A stretch of 64,000 nt of DNA, taken from assembly GCA_050729515.1 (NCBI GenBank), contig JBOHLG010000006.1:62001-126000 (forward strand), given 5' to 3'. Below are positions 45,979 to 54,351 of this stretch, one piece after another. The notes beneath the pieces are model-generated. The model was not told the DNA's origin. It worked only from the letters and a program-made list of their open reading frames with translations, and did no database searches. A program made the position numbers and the translations under genes. Within the stretch, counting starts at the first letter, position 1. Every line of letters begins with the position of its first letter. Origin of the DNA: Acaudatibacter sp050729515. GTDB taxonomy: Bacteria > Pseudomonadota > Alphaproteobacteria > Caulobacterales > Caulobacteraceae.

Positions 45979-46412
45979 GGGCTTGCCGCCTTCAGTCGGG
46001 GGGGCGAAACAGTAGGCGGGAAGACACGCCGATAACCCCCCCGGCGGCGACCGGTTCCCGAAAAAGATCAGGCGCAGCGAAAATTTTTGTTGACGCCCCG
46101 GCCGACAGTATGTTGCATAATGCAAGTCGGCGGATGAGCGGTCCTCGCTGCACCATCGTCCTCGACACCTGACCCCCCTCAATCGAACCGCGCTGTCGCG
46201 AGCCCTGAGGCGACATCGCGGTCGTGGCGCAGCCATGTAGAACCTGGCCCATAGTTCCTCCCGGTGTGTGCGCTCACCTAAGCTGAGTCCCCCACACATC
46301 GGGACGGAACACCAAAGGTGGCCGGGGCGTCGGATCCGCTGATCACCGACCTCACCACCCACGGACTGTTCGGGGCCTATCCTCGGACCAGGAATCGCTC
46401 GACGTTCGCGAG
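45979..46412. other. Intergenic left border of the prophage-like stretch
   Basis: No gene was recognised in these 434 bases. A TTGACG at 46090 and an AT-rich CATAAT at 46116 hint at a promoter, though their spacing (20 bases) is long. A perfect palindrome is at 46113-46125. One plus-strand frame near 46318-46400 looks protein-like (GASDPLITDL) and may be phage debris. Confidence 0.4.
46113..46125. promoter_or_regulatory. Operator-like palindrome
   Basis: TTGCATAATGCAA is a perfect 13-base palindrome with a central A, inside a short AT-rich stretch after TTGACG. It resembles a binding site for a dimeric repressor. The regulator is unknown. Confidence 0.45.
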
Positions 46413-47651
46413 ATGCAGATCATTCCGGGTAGGATCTTCGCTTGGTTGACCGGCTTTTCGGTCGTCTTCGCCCTCTATGCCCACACGATCTTTAACACGC
46501 CTTCGAAGGAGACGACGCCGGTCCTCGCCTTCGTGATCGCTGCTGGCCTCGTCGGCCTCGCCGTGTGCGGCTTCGCCTCGGGCCGCGTTCAAGTCCCGCT
46601 AACGCTCGGGCGCGAACTCTCTTGCCTTCTCATCGCGCTAGCGCTCGGTTGCTTTGTGCTCTCGACCGTGGCGAGCTTCGGTTCGCGTCCGATGGGCATC
46701 AATGACTGGGGCCTTTTCGCCGTCGAGGCTGGCGTCCCGGTGCTGATCTACTTGGCTGACGAGCGAGGACACCTGCTTCGCGCGGTCGCGCTCGCCTGCA
46801 TCATCTTTGCCCTGGCGGACGCGGGAGGCAACGTTTCGACATTCCTTGGCTGGGCGGATCTCGTCGGGCATGCCGGCGTCATCGGCGTCGGCTATGGCCT
46901 TCACTATCTCGGCTACACCGGCAACAGCGATGCGGGCGGTCTCGTCGCCTTCCTTGCGATCTCCTGGCTCGCCATGGCGACGCCGCGAGGGTGGGGCGCC
47001 CGAAAGTGGCTGTCTCTCGCCGCCATGGCGCTCATCGGGTTCTCGCTCTTCCTGATCGGGGCCAGACGCTACCAGGCTTTTGCGGCGATCAGCGTTGCGA
47101 TCCTCTGGGTAGCACCTCTCGGTCGACTACCTCTTGCAGCCCTTGGGATCGCCATCGCCGGGGCCTTCCTCGCCGCGACGTTCGCCGCTCCTTATGGCGA
47201 CTTCGATAACAATCTTCGCGCTGAGCTTCTTCAAGTTGGCTACGCCGAAGCCCAGACCCATCCTTTCGTCGGCATTGGCCCGACCTATCGCGACGACACC
47301 GGCCTGAAGGCGACCTACGACTCGCTACAGGGCGCAGGGATGACCGAATCTGGAGCGCTCGACTTGGCCATACAGTACGGAATGCCGGCTGCGATCTTTT
47401 TCCTCCTCGCGCCGCTCCTCGCGCTCTCCGGCTATCGACAGGCGCCGACGTGGTGCGCGGTGGTGCTGATGTGCCTGACGGCGGAGTTCGCCTTCGGCGG
47501 AACGTTGACGGGCTTTCTCGGCGCGGTGGTGTTCTTCACGGTGCTCATCATGTGCCAGGTCGATGAAATCACGCCGCAGATCAGGGTCTTCGCTAGGGAA
47601 CGGCTGCTCGACCCGCGTCGGCCATATCGCGGCCTCAACTTCGTCTGGTGA
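46413..47651 (+). CDS. O-antigen ligase/polymerase-like membrane protein
   Basis: A 412-residue polytopic protein with about ten hydrophobic helices. A periplasmic segment reads QTHPFVGIGPTYRDDTG, reminiscent of the Wzy/WaaL (Wzy_C) loop motif. Such proteins join or polymerise O-antigen units. It lies just before phage-type genes, so it may be cargo that alters the cell surface (serotype conversion), but this is an inference. Start ATG 46413 has a weak ribosome binding site. Confidence 0.65.
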   Translation: MQIIPGRIFAWLTGFSVVFALYAHTIFNTPSKETTPVLAFVIAAGLVGLAVCGFASGRVQVPLTLGRELSCLLIALALGCFVLSTVASFGSRPMGINDWGLFAVEAGVPVLIYLADERGHLLRAVALACIIFALADAGGNVSTFLGWADLVGHAGVIGVGYGLHYLGYTGNSDAGGLVAFLAISWLAMATPRGWGARKWLSLAAMALIGFSLFLIGARRYQAFAAISVAILWVAPLGRLPLAALGIAIAGAFLAATFAAPYGDFDNNLRAELLQVGYAEAQTHPFVGIGPTYRDDTGLKATYDSLQGAGMTESGALDLAIQYGMPAAIFFLLAPLLALSGYRQAPTWCAVVLMCLTAEFAFGGTLTGFLGAVVFFTVLIMCQVDEITPQIRVFARERLLDPRRPYRGLNFVW

Positions 47652-47719
47652 GATCCTCTGCCCGCGGCCTGGGCCAGTCTGCTTCACACCATCTTCCTTC
47701 CCGAAGGCCGAGGGCGAGG

Positions 47720-48238
47720 ATGCCGGCGCGGAAGATGTTCCGCTACGTCTTCGCCGCGACCGACGCGCGCGAGATCGTCACCCGCGTGCCGGCCCCGAAC
47801 AAAGGCGCAGCATTTGCCGCCCGCTACTTCCACTTCGTCGAGCGGTTCTCGCGCGAGGCGGCGTGGGCCGAGGGCGGCTCGCTTCATCCGGTCTCCTATC
47901 AGGAACTCTCGATCGACCGCTGGGCATCGACCAGTCCCGATGCGCTGGCCGAGCGCGAATGGCTCCGCACCCGGATCGAGGCGGCGAAGGCGGCGTTCGC
48001 CTCCAGCCTCCCCGACCACCCACATGACGAGGCGCACGATCGCTGCGTCGGGGCCGCAGTGATGATGATGCGCGAGACCAACGTCGCCAAGGCGGTGTGG
48101 TTCTACAACCGCTGGGCGAAGCTCGCCGGTTACGAGTCGATCGCCCTGCTCTCTGCTCACCCGCCGATTCTCGACGTGGGCGTGGGCGTCATCATCGAAA
48201 TCACGAACGGCTGCATGGAGGTCTTGCAATGCCCATAG
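47720..48238 (+). CDS. Phage-associated hypothetical protein
   Basis: A 172-residue protein from ATG 47720 (after a GAGGGCGAGG stretch). It contains FHFVERFSREAAWAEGGSL, EWLRTRIEAAKAAFASSLP and a hydrophobic C-terminus. I do not recognise it. Its end overlaps the start of the phage virion gene at 48229, so it belongs to the same unit. Confidence 0.6.
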   Translation: MPARKMFRYVFAATDAREIVTRVPAPNKGAAFAARYFHFVERFSREAAWAEGGSLHPVSYQELSIDRWASTSPDALAEREWLRTRIEAAKAAFASSLPDHPHDEAHDRCVGAAVMMMRETNVAKAVWFYNRWAKLAGYESIALLSAHPPILDVGVGVIIEITNGCMEVLQCP

Positions 48239-48936
48239 GGATCGGAACCGCGCTCGCCGTCGCAGGGGCCGTCGCAGGGGCCGGCGCGATCGGCGGCTCG
48301 CTGATCAGCTCGCATGCGGTCGGACAGGCTTCTTAGGCGGCGACCAATGCGGCCAACGCCAACGATGCGCTCGAAGGCCAGATCTATCAGTCGAACAAGG
48401 GCCTCGAGCAACCTTACATCACCGCCGGGACCAACGCCGAGGATGAGCTCAGCGGCTTCCTGGGACTCGGCGGCGATCCGGCGGCGGCCCAGAAGGCGCT
48501 CGACACCTACCTCAACTCGACCGGCTACCAGTTCAACTACAACCAGGGCTTGCAGGCGGCCGAGCAGGACAAGGCCGCGAGCGGCATGTTGAACTCCGGC
48601 TCGACGCTCAAGGCGCTCGACGCCTACGGGACCGGCGAGGCCGATCAATACGGCCAGCAGTACGTCGGCAACCTGCAGAACATGGTGACCACCGGCTCGA
48701 ACAGCGCCAACGCGCTCGCCGGCATGGGCGAGAACTACGCCGGCCAAGTCGGCAGCAACAACAACAACGCCGCCACCGTGGCCGGGAACGCCGACATCGC
48801 CGGCGCGAACATCGACGCCTCGCTGATCAACAACGCGATGGGCCTCTTCGGCAAGACGCTCGGCGGCTCGAGCTTCGGGGGCGGATCGAGCAACGCCTTC
48901 GGCGGCGGAGCGGCCGGCTTCATGGGGATGAGCTGA
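48229..48936 (+). pseudogene. Phage internal virion/tail protein, split by an amber codon
   Basis: The frame starts MPIGIGTALAVAGAVAGAGA and runs to SSHAVGQAS, then TAG at 48334-48336. It continues in the same frame, without loss, as AATNAANANDALEGQ, YITAGTNAEDELSG, GYQFNYNQGLQAAEQDKAA and a Gly/Ala/Asn-rich tail to 48936. The layout resembles podovirus DNA-transfer or internal virion proteins. One base change to TAG explains the break, so it is either a decayed gene or read through by a suppressor. The first downstream ATG is at 48586, so simple reinitiation would lose about 80 residues. Confidence 0.8.
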
Positions 48937-49400
48937 TGGCCGGCATCGACATCGACTTCTCCAAGCTGCAGACGCCCGACTACGTCGGGACCTACCAGAA
49001 CGCCTTCGCGGCCGGCCGGCGGCTGGCCCAGCAGACCGCGCAGGCCAATGCTCTGGCGCGAGACCAGCCGGCGACAAGCGCGATGGGATCGATGGCGCAG
49101 GGTCGGGCTGGCGGGATCCCTTCGGACCAGGCGCTGAGCGACCCTCTCAATCGACAGAGGGCGGCGAACCGGGCGGAGATCTTCACCAACCTGGCGGCGG
49201 CGCTGAGAGCCTCGCCCTACGCTGAACGGAGCCCGATCCTCGCCCACCTCTCACCTGTCCTGACGAGGATGGGGGTGAGGCCGTCTGCGATCGCGGGCTT
49301 CGAGCCGACCGACGCCAATATCGAATCCCTGACGGCGGCGATCGGGCGCCTGGCCGGGGGCCTGAGGAGAGCACCGACCAACCTGAACGCGTTTTCCTAG
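48936..49400 (+). CDS. Phage structural-type hypothetical protein
   Basis: A 154-residue protein starting one base inside the previous stop (TGATG). It opens MAGIDIDFSKLQTPDYVGTYQNAFAAGRRLAQQ, a form I associate with small proteins next to internal virion genes of tailed phages. The middle is rich in Gln and Ala. The stop TAG is part of the CTAG edge of the next repeat element. Confidence 0.65.
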   Translation: MAGIDIDFSKLQTPDYVGTYQNAFAAGRRLAQQTAQANALARDQPATSAMGSMAQGRAGGIPSDQALSDPLNRQRAANRAEIFTNLAAALRASPYAERSPILAHLSPVLTRMGVRPSAIAGFEPTDANIESLTAAIGRLAGGLRRAPTNLNAFS

Positions 49401-49514
49401 GGTATTTCCCGGCGAAGCGGAATCGCTTCGCCAAAGAGGAAAGGCCTCAGATTCAAGATCTCGAGCGCGTCTTCGTCGCAAAAGTATTTCCCACTTTTGC
49501 GGGATGAGCTCTAG
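49397..49514. repeat. 118-bp CTAG-bounded element shared by two convergent genes
   Basis: CTAG at 49397-49400 contains the TAG stop of the plus-strand phage gene. CTAG at 49511-49514 contains the TAG stop of the minus-strand cytochrome gene. Inside are two perfect hairpins, GGCGAAGCG with CGCTTCGCC and GCAAAAGT with ACTTTTGC. It probably also serves as a two-way terminator. Confidence 0.85.
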
Positions 49515-50164
49515 AGCCTCAGCCCACGGGCGATGAACCAGGAGAAGAAGGCGGCGGGAACGGCCGCGGCGAGAAATCTCCCGACCCCGGCCACCCGCGG
49601 AGGGCCGGCGCCGAGCGGGAGGGCTCCAAGGCCGGTGATCATCGGCGAAACGAGATTGCGCCCCCTGAGAGCGTAGATCGCGACCGCGCTCAGATGGAGG
49701 GCGATGAGGGCCAGGAGAAGATAGAAGTTCAGGTGATGAAGGTGGGCGATCGTGCGGCCGGTATCAAAGCTCACGAACTTGTCGAGCGGCCCGGCCTGGA
49801 ATCCGTCTTCGTCGACGCTGAAGAGGCCGAGGCCCACCTGGACGAAGAGCACGACGAGCATGGCCGCCACGCTCCAGCCGGCGAGCGGATTGTGGCCGAC
49901 GACCGGCCCTGAGCGACCGGTCAGATAGGCGCGGGCCGCCGCGGGGCCGCGCAGGAACCGCGAGAAGCGCGCCGTCTCAGAACCGACGATCCCCCAGATC
50001 AGGCGGAAGACGATCAGGCCCAGGATGGTGTAGCCGCTGAGGCGGTGCCACGGCAGACGCCCGCTCGTCGCCGACCACCAGGAGAACGGGACCAGCACGA
50101 CGATCGCCCAGTGGAAGACGCGGACCGGCAGATCCCACACCAGACCGGCGGCGGACTTGGTCAC
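49511..50164 (-). CDS. Cytochrome b561-type membrane protein
   Basis: A 217-residue di-haem cytochrome b of the b561/Ni-Fe hydrogenase b type. Haem histidines are visible in VRVFHWAIV, WHRLSGYTIL, HLHHLNFYLLLALIALHLSAVAIY. Four membrane helices are predicted. GTG 50164 starts TKSAAGLVWDLPVRVFHW. It lies 10 bases after the cytochrome c' gene, with which it probably forms an electron-transfer pair. Confidence 0.88.
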   Translation of the reverse strand: MTKSAAGLVWDLPVRVFHWAIVVLVPFSWWSATSGRLPWHRLSGYTILGLIVFRLIWGIVGSETARFSRFLRGPAAARAYLTGRSGPVVGHNPLAGWSVAAMLVVLFVQVGLGLFSVDEDGFQAGPLDKFVSFDTGRTIAHLHHLNFYLLLALIALHLSAVAIYALRGRNLVSPMITGLGALPLGAGPPRVAGVGRFLAAAVPAAFFSWFIARGLRL

Positions 50165-50174
50165 CGGGCGGAGA

Positions 50175-50726
50175 TCAGGTCTTCTTCTTGGCGCGATACT
50201 CCTTGTGGCAGGAATCGCACGCCTGCCCCACTTGCTTGAACGAGGCTCCAAACCTGGCCATGTCGCCCTGATCGGCGGAGGCGTCCATCGCCGCGGCGGC
50301 GAGCGCCAGCTTGTGAGCGTCGTTCCGGAACCCGCTCGGGTCGCTCCAGATCTTGGCCAGGGCCCGGGTCTTGATCCCCGGCTGCGGACCGCTGCCGACC
50401 GGGAACCAGGTCGGCAGGTCTCGAGCCGAGGCGTCGATCTTCGCGGACTGGGCCTTGATGATCGAAGGGTCAGGCTTGCCGGATCTCAGCTGGTCGACGA
50501 GCGCCTTTCCCGCCGCGCCCATCGCCTTCATGTGGGCTTGCCTTTGTTTCACCACCTGGGAAGCGTCCATTCCGGCGGCGAGCGCCAAGCCGGCCGCCAG
50601 GGAGGCCGCCAATCCCACAGCGAAGGCGATCGAGCGCGTCGAACGGCGCCCGCCGGCCTTCGATCCGGATCCGCGAAGGATCCCCAGACCAAGAGGCCCC
50701 GAATTTCGCATCATCGGCTTGCCCAT
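50175..50726 (-). CDS. Cytochrome c' (class II)
   Basis: A periplasmic cytochrome c' of about 183 residues before processing. The signal is RRSTRSIAFAVGLAASLAAGLALAA. The haem motif CDSCH lies near the C-terminus, as in class II cytochromes, followed by KEYRAKKK. Such proteins bind NO or transfer electrons. Several starts are possible (GTG 50735, ATG 50726, 50714, 50711). The stop lies 10 bases before the start of the cytochrome b gene. Confidence 0.9.
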   Translation of the reverse strand: MGKPMMRNSGPLGLGILRGSGSKAGGRRSTRSIAFAVGLAASLAAGLALAAGMDASQVVKQRQAHMKAMGAAGKALVDQLRSGKPDPSIIKAQSAKIDASARDLPTWFPVGSGPQPGIKTRALAKIWSDPSGFRNDAHKLALAAAAMDASADQGDMARFGASFKQVGQACDSCHKEYRAKKKT

Positions 50727-50746
50727 TCCCTCCACCCTTTCCGCTT

Positions 50747-53700
50747 TCAGAAAACCGAACGGCCCGCGACCAGGACATCGTAGCGTTCTTCGCCGGCGCG
50801 AAAATCCGCATCGCCTTCCAAGGCGACATAGGAATACGGGGTCCCGCCCTTGAGGGCGATTCCCACCGTCGCCCAGCCGCCTCCCTGCGGATCAGGGGCC
50901 AGATCGAACGGCGTCCCGCCCTGGAAGCTGGCGACCGTGTCGCCGATCTGGCCGGCGGCGATTTCGCGGTATCCGCCCAGAAACTCCGTCCTCAGCCAGG
51001 ACTCGCGTCCGAACTGGGCTCCGACCACCATGACCGCCCGGCCGCTCAGACGACTGCTGGACCTGGGATCGACCGTCAGGTTGAGACCCGAGTCGCCGGT
51101 TTCGGTGTAGCCGCCCTCGTGAAGGTAGAGGAAATCCAGGTTCAACTCCGGCCCGGCGTAGAAGCGGCCAAACCTCGGCTCGTAGCTGGCCTCGGCATGA
51201 GCATCGGCGAAGAGGCCATTCCAGCCGCCGAAGGCGACGTCGAGGATTCCGGGGGCGATGAACTGCCGGTTCGAGGAGAACCACGCGTAACCCCCGGCGG
51301 CGCGGGCCGCGAGGGTGAGGGGACCGGCGCTGCGCCGGTAGTAGGCGCCCGCCTCGACCATCGAGGCCACCACGTGTTCGCCGACCGCAGCGTTGGTGTC
51401 CTGCTCCTGGGCATTGAGATAGGCGAGGCTGACGCCGACCGCGCCGCCAGCGGCAGGGCGCTCATACCCTCCCACCAGGCCAAAGAGTTTCGAATTCGAA
51501 GCCAGGGTGTTGATGCCCGCTCTATTGACCCGCTCGTTGACCTCCTGCAGCCACAGGCTGGGCTGACCACTCTGGGCGCCATTCGGATTGGGATTGGCCG
51601 CGGTCAGATTGGTGATCGCCTCGGCGGCCGCATCGAGGGCTTCGAAGAGCCCCTCACCCTGATTGGGAAGAAGCTGATCGTAGGCGCTCTTCAGCCCACT
51701 TTGGGTGGTCTGGCTGAGGATCACGCTTTCGATCGCGGGATTTTGGGGAAGGGCCGCGAGGACGGCGTTCAAGGACGAGCCTTCGGCGGCGTTGAAACCG
51801 AGCTGGGAAGCGCTCTTGCGGGTGACCGTCAAGGCGATGGTGCTGGGCTGGGCGGCAGGATTGGCGGAGGGCTGATAGGCCGCCTGGACGTTGAAGAGGA
51901 AAGGCGCGTTGGTCAGCGAGCTTCCGGAAAAAGACCCCGCGGCGAGGGTCCCCTGGCCAGGAACGGTGCTCAAGATGGTGAAGGTCTGAGTCAGCCCGGA
52001 GGGGAGGCTCAGCAGCGCCAGGCCGACTTGCGCTCCGGGGGCGAAGGTCGAGGATCCGCTGGTGATGAATTCGGTGTTCGTCCCATGCACCGGATCGGCG
52101 GCCACGATCAGATCACCGTTCGCCCCGACATTGATGCTGCGCGCGGTGATCGGATTGGGATTGGTGTCGATCAAGGTCCCGTTGTCGACGTTGATCGTCA
52201 GGGTCGAGTGTCCCGGCCCCGTCGCCGGCCCTTCCTCGACGGCGCCGCTCACGGTCGCTCCCGAAACTCCCGATCCCGCGGGGCCCTGAATGTTGATGGT
52301 GTTGGCGCCAGTTCCAAGCTCGAGGACCGGGGCGTTGATCACGCCGGCGGCGACATCGAGGGTGCTGCCGCCCGAGCCGAAATAGATCGACCCGTTGATC
52401 GAGGGAGTCGCCGCGCCGATCTGACGCCAGAGGCTCGGATTGTCGACCGGATCGAAGGCGACGCCGGCGGCGGTGATCGCCTCGTAGATGCCGCCCTCGT
52501 AGCTGACGATCTGCCCGGCGGTGTAGGCGACGGTGGAATCGTAAGGAGTCGAAGCGGCGAGACTGGGTGATACCGACTGGCTGATCGTCTGAGGCGAGGT
52601 CGATTGGGAAATGTCGATGGCGGTCGCGGTAATCGGAAGAGGCTGAGTAACGAGCGTCTGGGTCGCCTGCGAGGCGATCGTGCCGGTGTTCGTAATCGAG
52701 TCGAGCGTTCCGGAGTTATCGATGATCGCCCCAGCCGTTCCTCCCACCCCGCTCGTCCCGGTGATGTTGGCGACAATGCCGCTGTTGTTGACGAGGCTGG
52801 AAAGCGAGGCGCCTTTGTCGAGGAGAATCGCATCGACGGCGACCGGCGTCAGTCCGCTGGTCGATGTGCTCATCTGGTTCGAGGAGGCGGAGATGCTGCC
52901 GTCGTTGACCAGCGTGGGCGAGCCTCCGCCCGACATGAAATGGATGGCGGTGGCGTTCGCCTGATACGAGGTGGCCGAGATCCCGCCGGTGTTGTGGATC
53001 CCTCCCGCAACGAACGCGGCGCCGCCGCCTGGTATCCCGATCTGGATCGCCGTCGCCGGTACAGGCGCAGGAAGATTGGGAGAGGTGATTTGATCGAAGA
53101 CGCCGTTCGCCACGACTGACCCATCGAGTTCGATTCCGTAGGGGCCCGCCCCGATGAGCCCGATGGCGAGATTCGATCCGGACGCGCCGATTTGCAGGGC
53201 CGGCGCTTCGCCATAGGAGATGATCTCACCAGTGGTCTGGGTGGAATTGGCCGTGGTGATCGGCAGCGTCGGCGCGCTCAGGAGGAGCCCCCCTCCGATA
53301 TTGGCGCCAATGCTGACCGCGGGGCCGCCCTGCTGCATCTCCTGGGCGGTGTAGTCCGTCTCTATTTGAGGAATGCTGGATCTCGTCGTCGTCCGGTATC
53401 CGGTCGCGCTCACCAGGCTCGAGATGGTCACTTCGCCGCCGACCGGGCCGTCAACCACGACGCCCTGCGCGCCGACTCCGGTCGCGCTGACGTTGGCGAT
53501 GCCGAGCGCGCCGCCAATGGCGCCGCTTCCGGTCACCCGAACGCCCACGGCATCATCGCCGAGCATGGTCACCGATCCGTTGGTGACGACCGGCGCGGCC
53601 CCACTGGTGGCGACGGGCACGGTGGTCTGCATCTGAAGATCGCCGGTGATCGGGGCTTCGATCGAAATTCCATAGGAATTGTCGCCGTTGATCGTGACCG

Positions 53701-54163
53701 AACCGGTGCTGGTGATTCCTCCAGTGAACGGACTGGTCCCGGTCACTTGGATGCCAATGCGGTTCGAGCCCTGGGCGAAGGCGCCGGTGAGCACGCCGGT
53801 GTTGTTGTCGGTGGCGGCGGTATAGGTTTCGGTGAGAAGGATCGAGCCGGTGTTGGTCACCTGCCCGGTGAACCCTCCGAGAATCTGGATTCCGATCGCA
53901 TTGTCGATGTTGGTGAAGCCGATCTGACCGGCGTTGGTGACGCTGTTGTCGCTGTTCAAGGTCACCGCGGTTCCGGGCGCTTTCACCCCGATGGAGCCGC
54001 CGGAGACGATGTCGATGTCCGCCGGCGCGCCAGCATTCGCGGTCGCTGTGGCGAGAGGCGTATTGGTGGCGGTGGTGATCTGGACCTGGGCGCTCGCTTG
54101 ATTGAGGGCCAGGAAAACAATGGGCGCAGCCGAAACCGCCGCCGCGAGGAATGTGCGCTTCAT
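50747..54163 (-). CDS. Autotransporter with beta-barrel domain and CBM-like insertion
   Basis: A 1138-residue type Va autotransporter. A signal peptide (MKRTFLAAAVSAAPIVFLALNQASA) leads into a long repetitive passenger of Asn/Gly/Ser/Thr-rich beta-helix repeats with phrases like VTNAGQIGF, ITSTGSVTING and VNNSGIVANI. Near residues 545-590 the passenger contains DSTVAYTAGQIVSYEGGIYEA and SLWRQIG, the pattern of a small chitin-binding CBM5/12 module. From about 870 the C-terminal barrel (SLWLQEVNERVNRAG, then alternating strands) ends in phenylalanine, as required for BAM-mediated insertion. It is probably an adhesin. Start ATG 54163 gives the signal peptide. Confidence 0.9.
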   Translation of the reverse strand: MKRTFLAAAVSAAPIVFLALNQASAQVQITTATNTPLATATANAGAPADIDIVSGGSIGVKAPGTAVTLNSDNSVTNAGQIGFTNIDNAIGIQILGGFTGQVTNTGSILLTETYTAATDNNTGVLTGAFAQGSNRIGIQVTGTSPFTGGITSTGSVTINGDNSYGISIEAPITGDLQMQTTVPVATSGAAPVVTNGSVTMLGDDAVGVRVTGSGAIGGALGIANVSATGVGAQGVVVDGPVGGEVTISSLVSATGYRTTTRSSIPQIETDYTAQEMQQGGPAVSIGANIGGGLLLSAPTLPITTANSTQTTGEIISYGEAPALQIGASGSNLAIGLIGAGPYGIELDGSVVANGVFDQITSPNLPAPVPATAIQIGIPGGGAAFVAGGIHNTGGISATSYQANATAIHFMSGGGSPTLVNDGSISASSNQMSTSTSGLTPVAVDAILLDKGASLSSLVNNSGIVANITGTSGVGGTAGAIIDNSGTLDSITNTGTIASQATQTLVTQPLPITATAIDISQSTSPQTISQSVSPSLAASTPYDSTVAYTAGQIVSYEGGIYEAITAAGVAFDPVDNPSLWRQIGAATPSINGSIYFGSGGSTLDVAAGVINAPVLELGTGANTINIQGPAGSGVSGATVSGAVEEGPATGPGHSTLTINVDNGTLIDTNPNPITARSINVGANGDLIVAADPVHGTNTEFITSGSSTFAPGAQVGLALLSLPSGLTQTFTILSTVPGQGTLAAGSFSGSSLTNAPFLFNVQAAYQPSANPAAQPSTIALTVTRKSASQLGFNAAEGSSLNAVLAALPQNPAIESVILSQTTQSGLKSAYDQLLPNQGEGLFEALDAAAEAITNLTAANPNPNGAQSGQPSLWLQEVNERVNRAGINTLASNSKLFGLVGGYERPAAGGAVGVSLAYLNAQEQDTNAAVGEHVVASMVEAGAYYRRSAGPLTLAARAAGGYAWFSSNRQFIAPGILDVAFGGWNGLFADAHAEASYEPRFGRFYAGPELNLDFLYLHEGGYTETGDSGLNLTVDPRSSSRLSGRAVMVVGAQFGRESWLRTEFLGGYREIAAGQIGDTVASFQGGTPFDLAPDPQGGGWATVGIALKGGTPYSYVALEGDADFRAGEERYDVLVAGRSVF

Positions 54164-54351
54164 CAAATGAGGGCTCTCACTCGCGACGTTCAGGGGAGCT
54201 GATGAGGTCAGGTTATTACGACCGCAATTGGGCAGTGCACAAGCCGCGATCGGTTGCGTCCAAGGGTGTCGCCTCAAGCGCACTCGCCTCGAAGCGGCCC
54301 CTTGTGGCGATCGCTTGACCGCGGAGGCTCCGGCGATCCAAACGCGAAGCC

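Noticed and set aside
45979..46412. Integration site at a tRNA gene
   Set aside because: I found no cloverleaf or tRNA-like sequence at the left border of the phage stretch.
51119..52570. Long plus-strand frame opposite the autotransporter
   Set aside because: The minus-strand autotransporter has signal peptide, repeats and barrel; the opposite frame is low-complexity.
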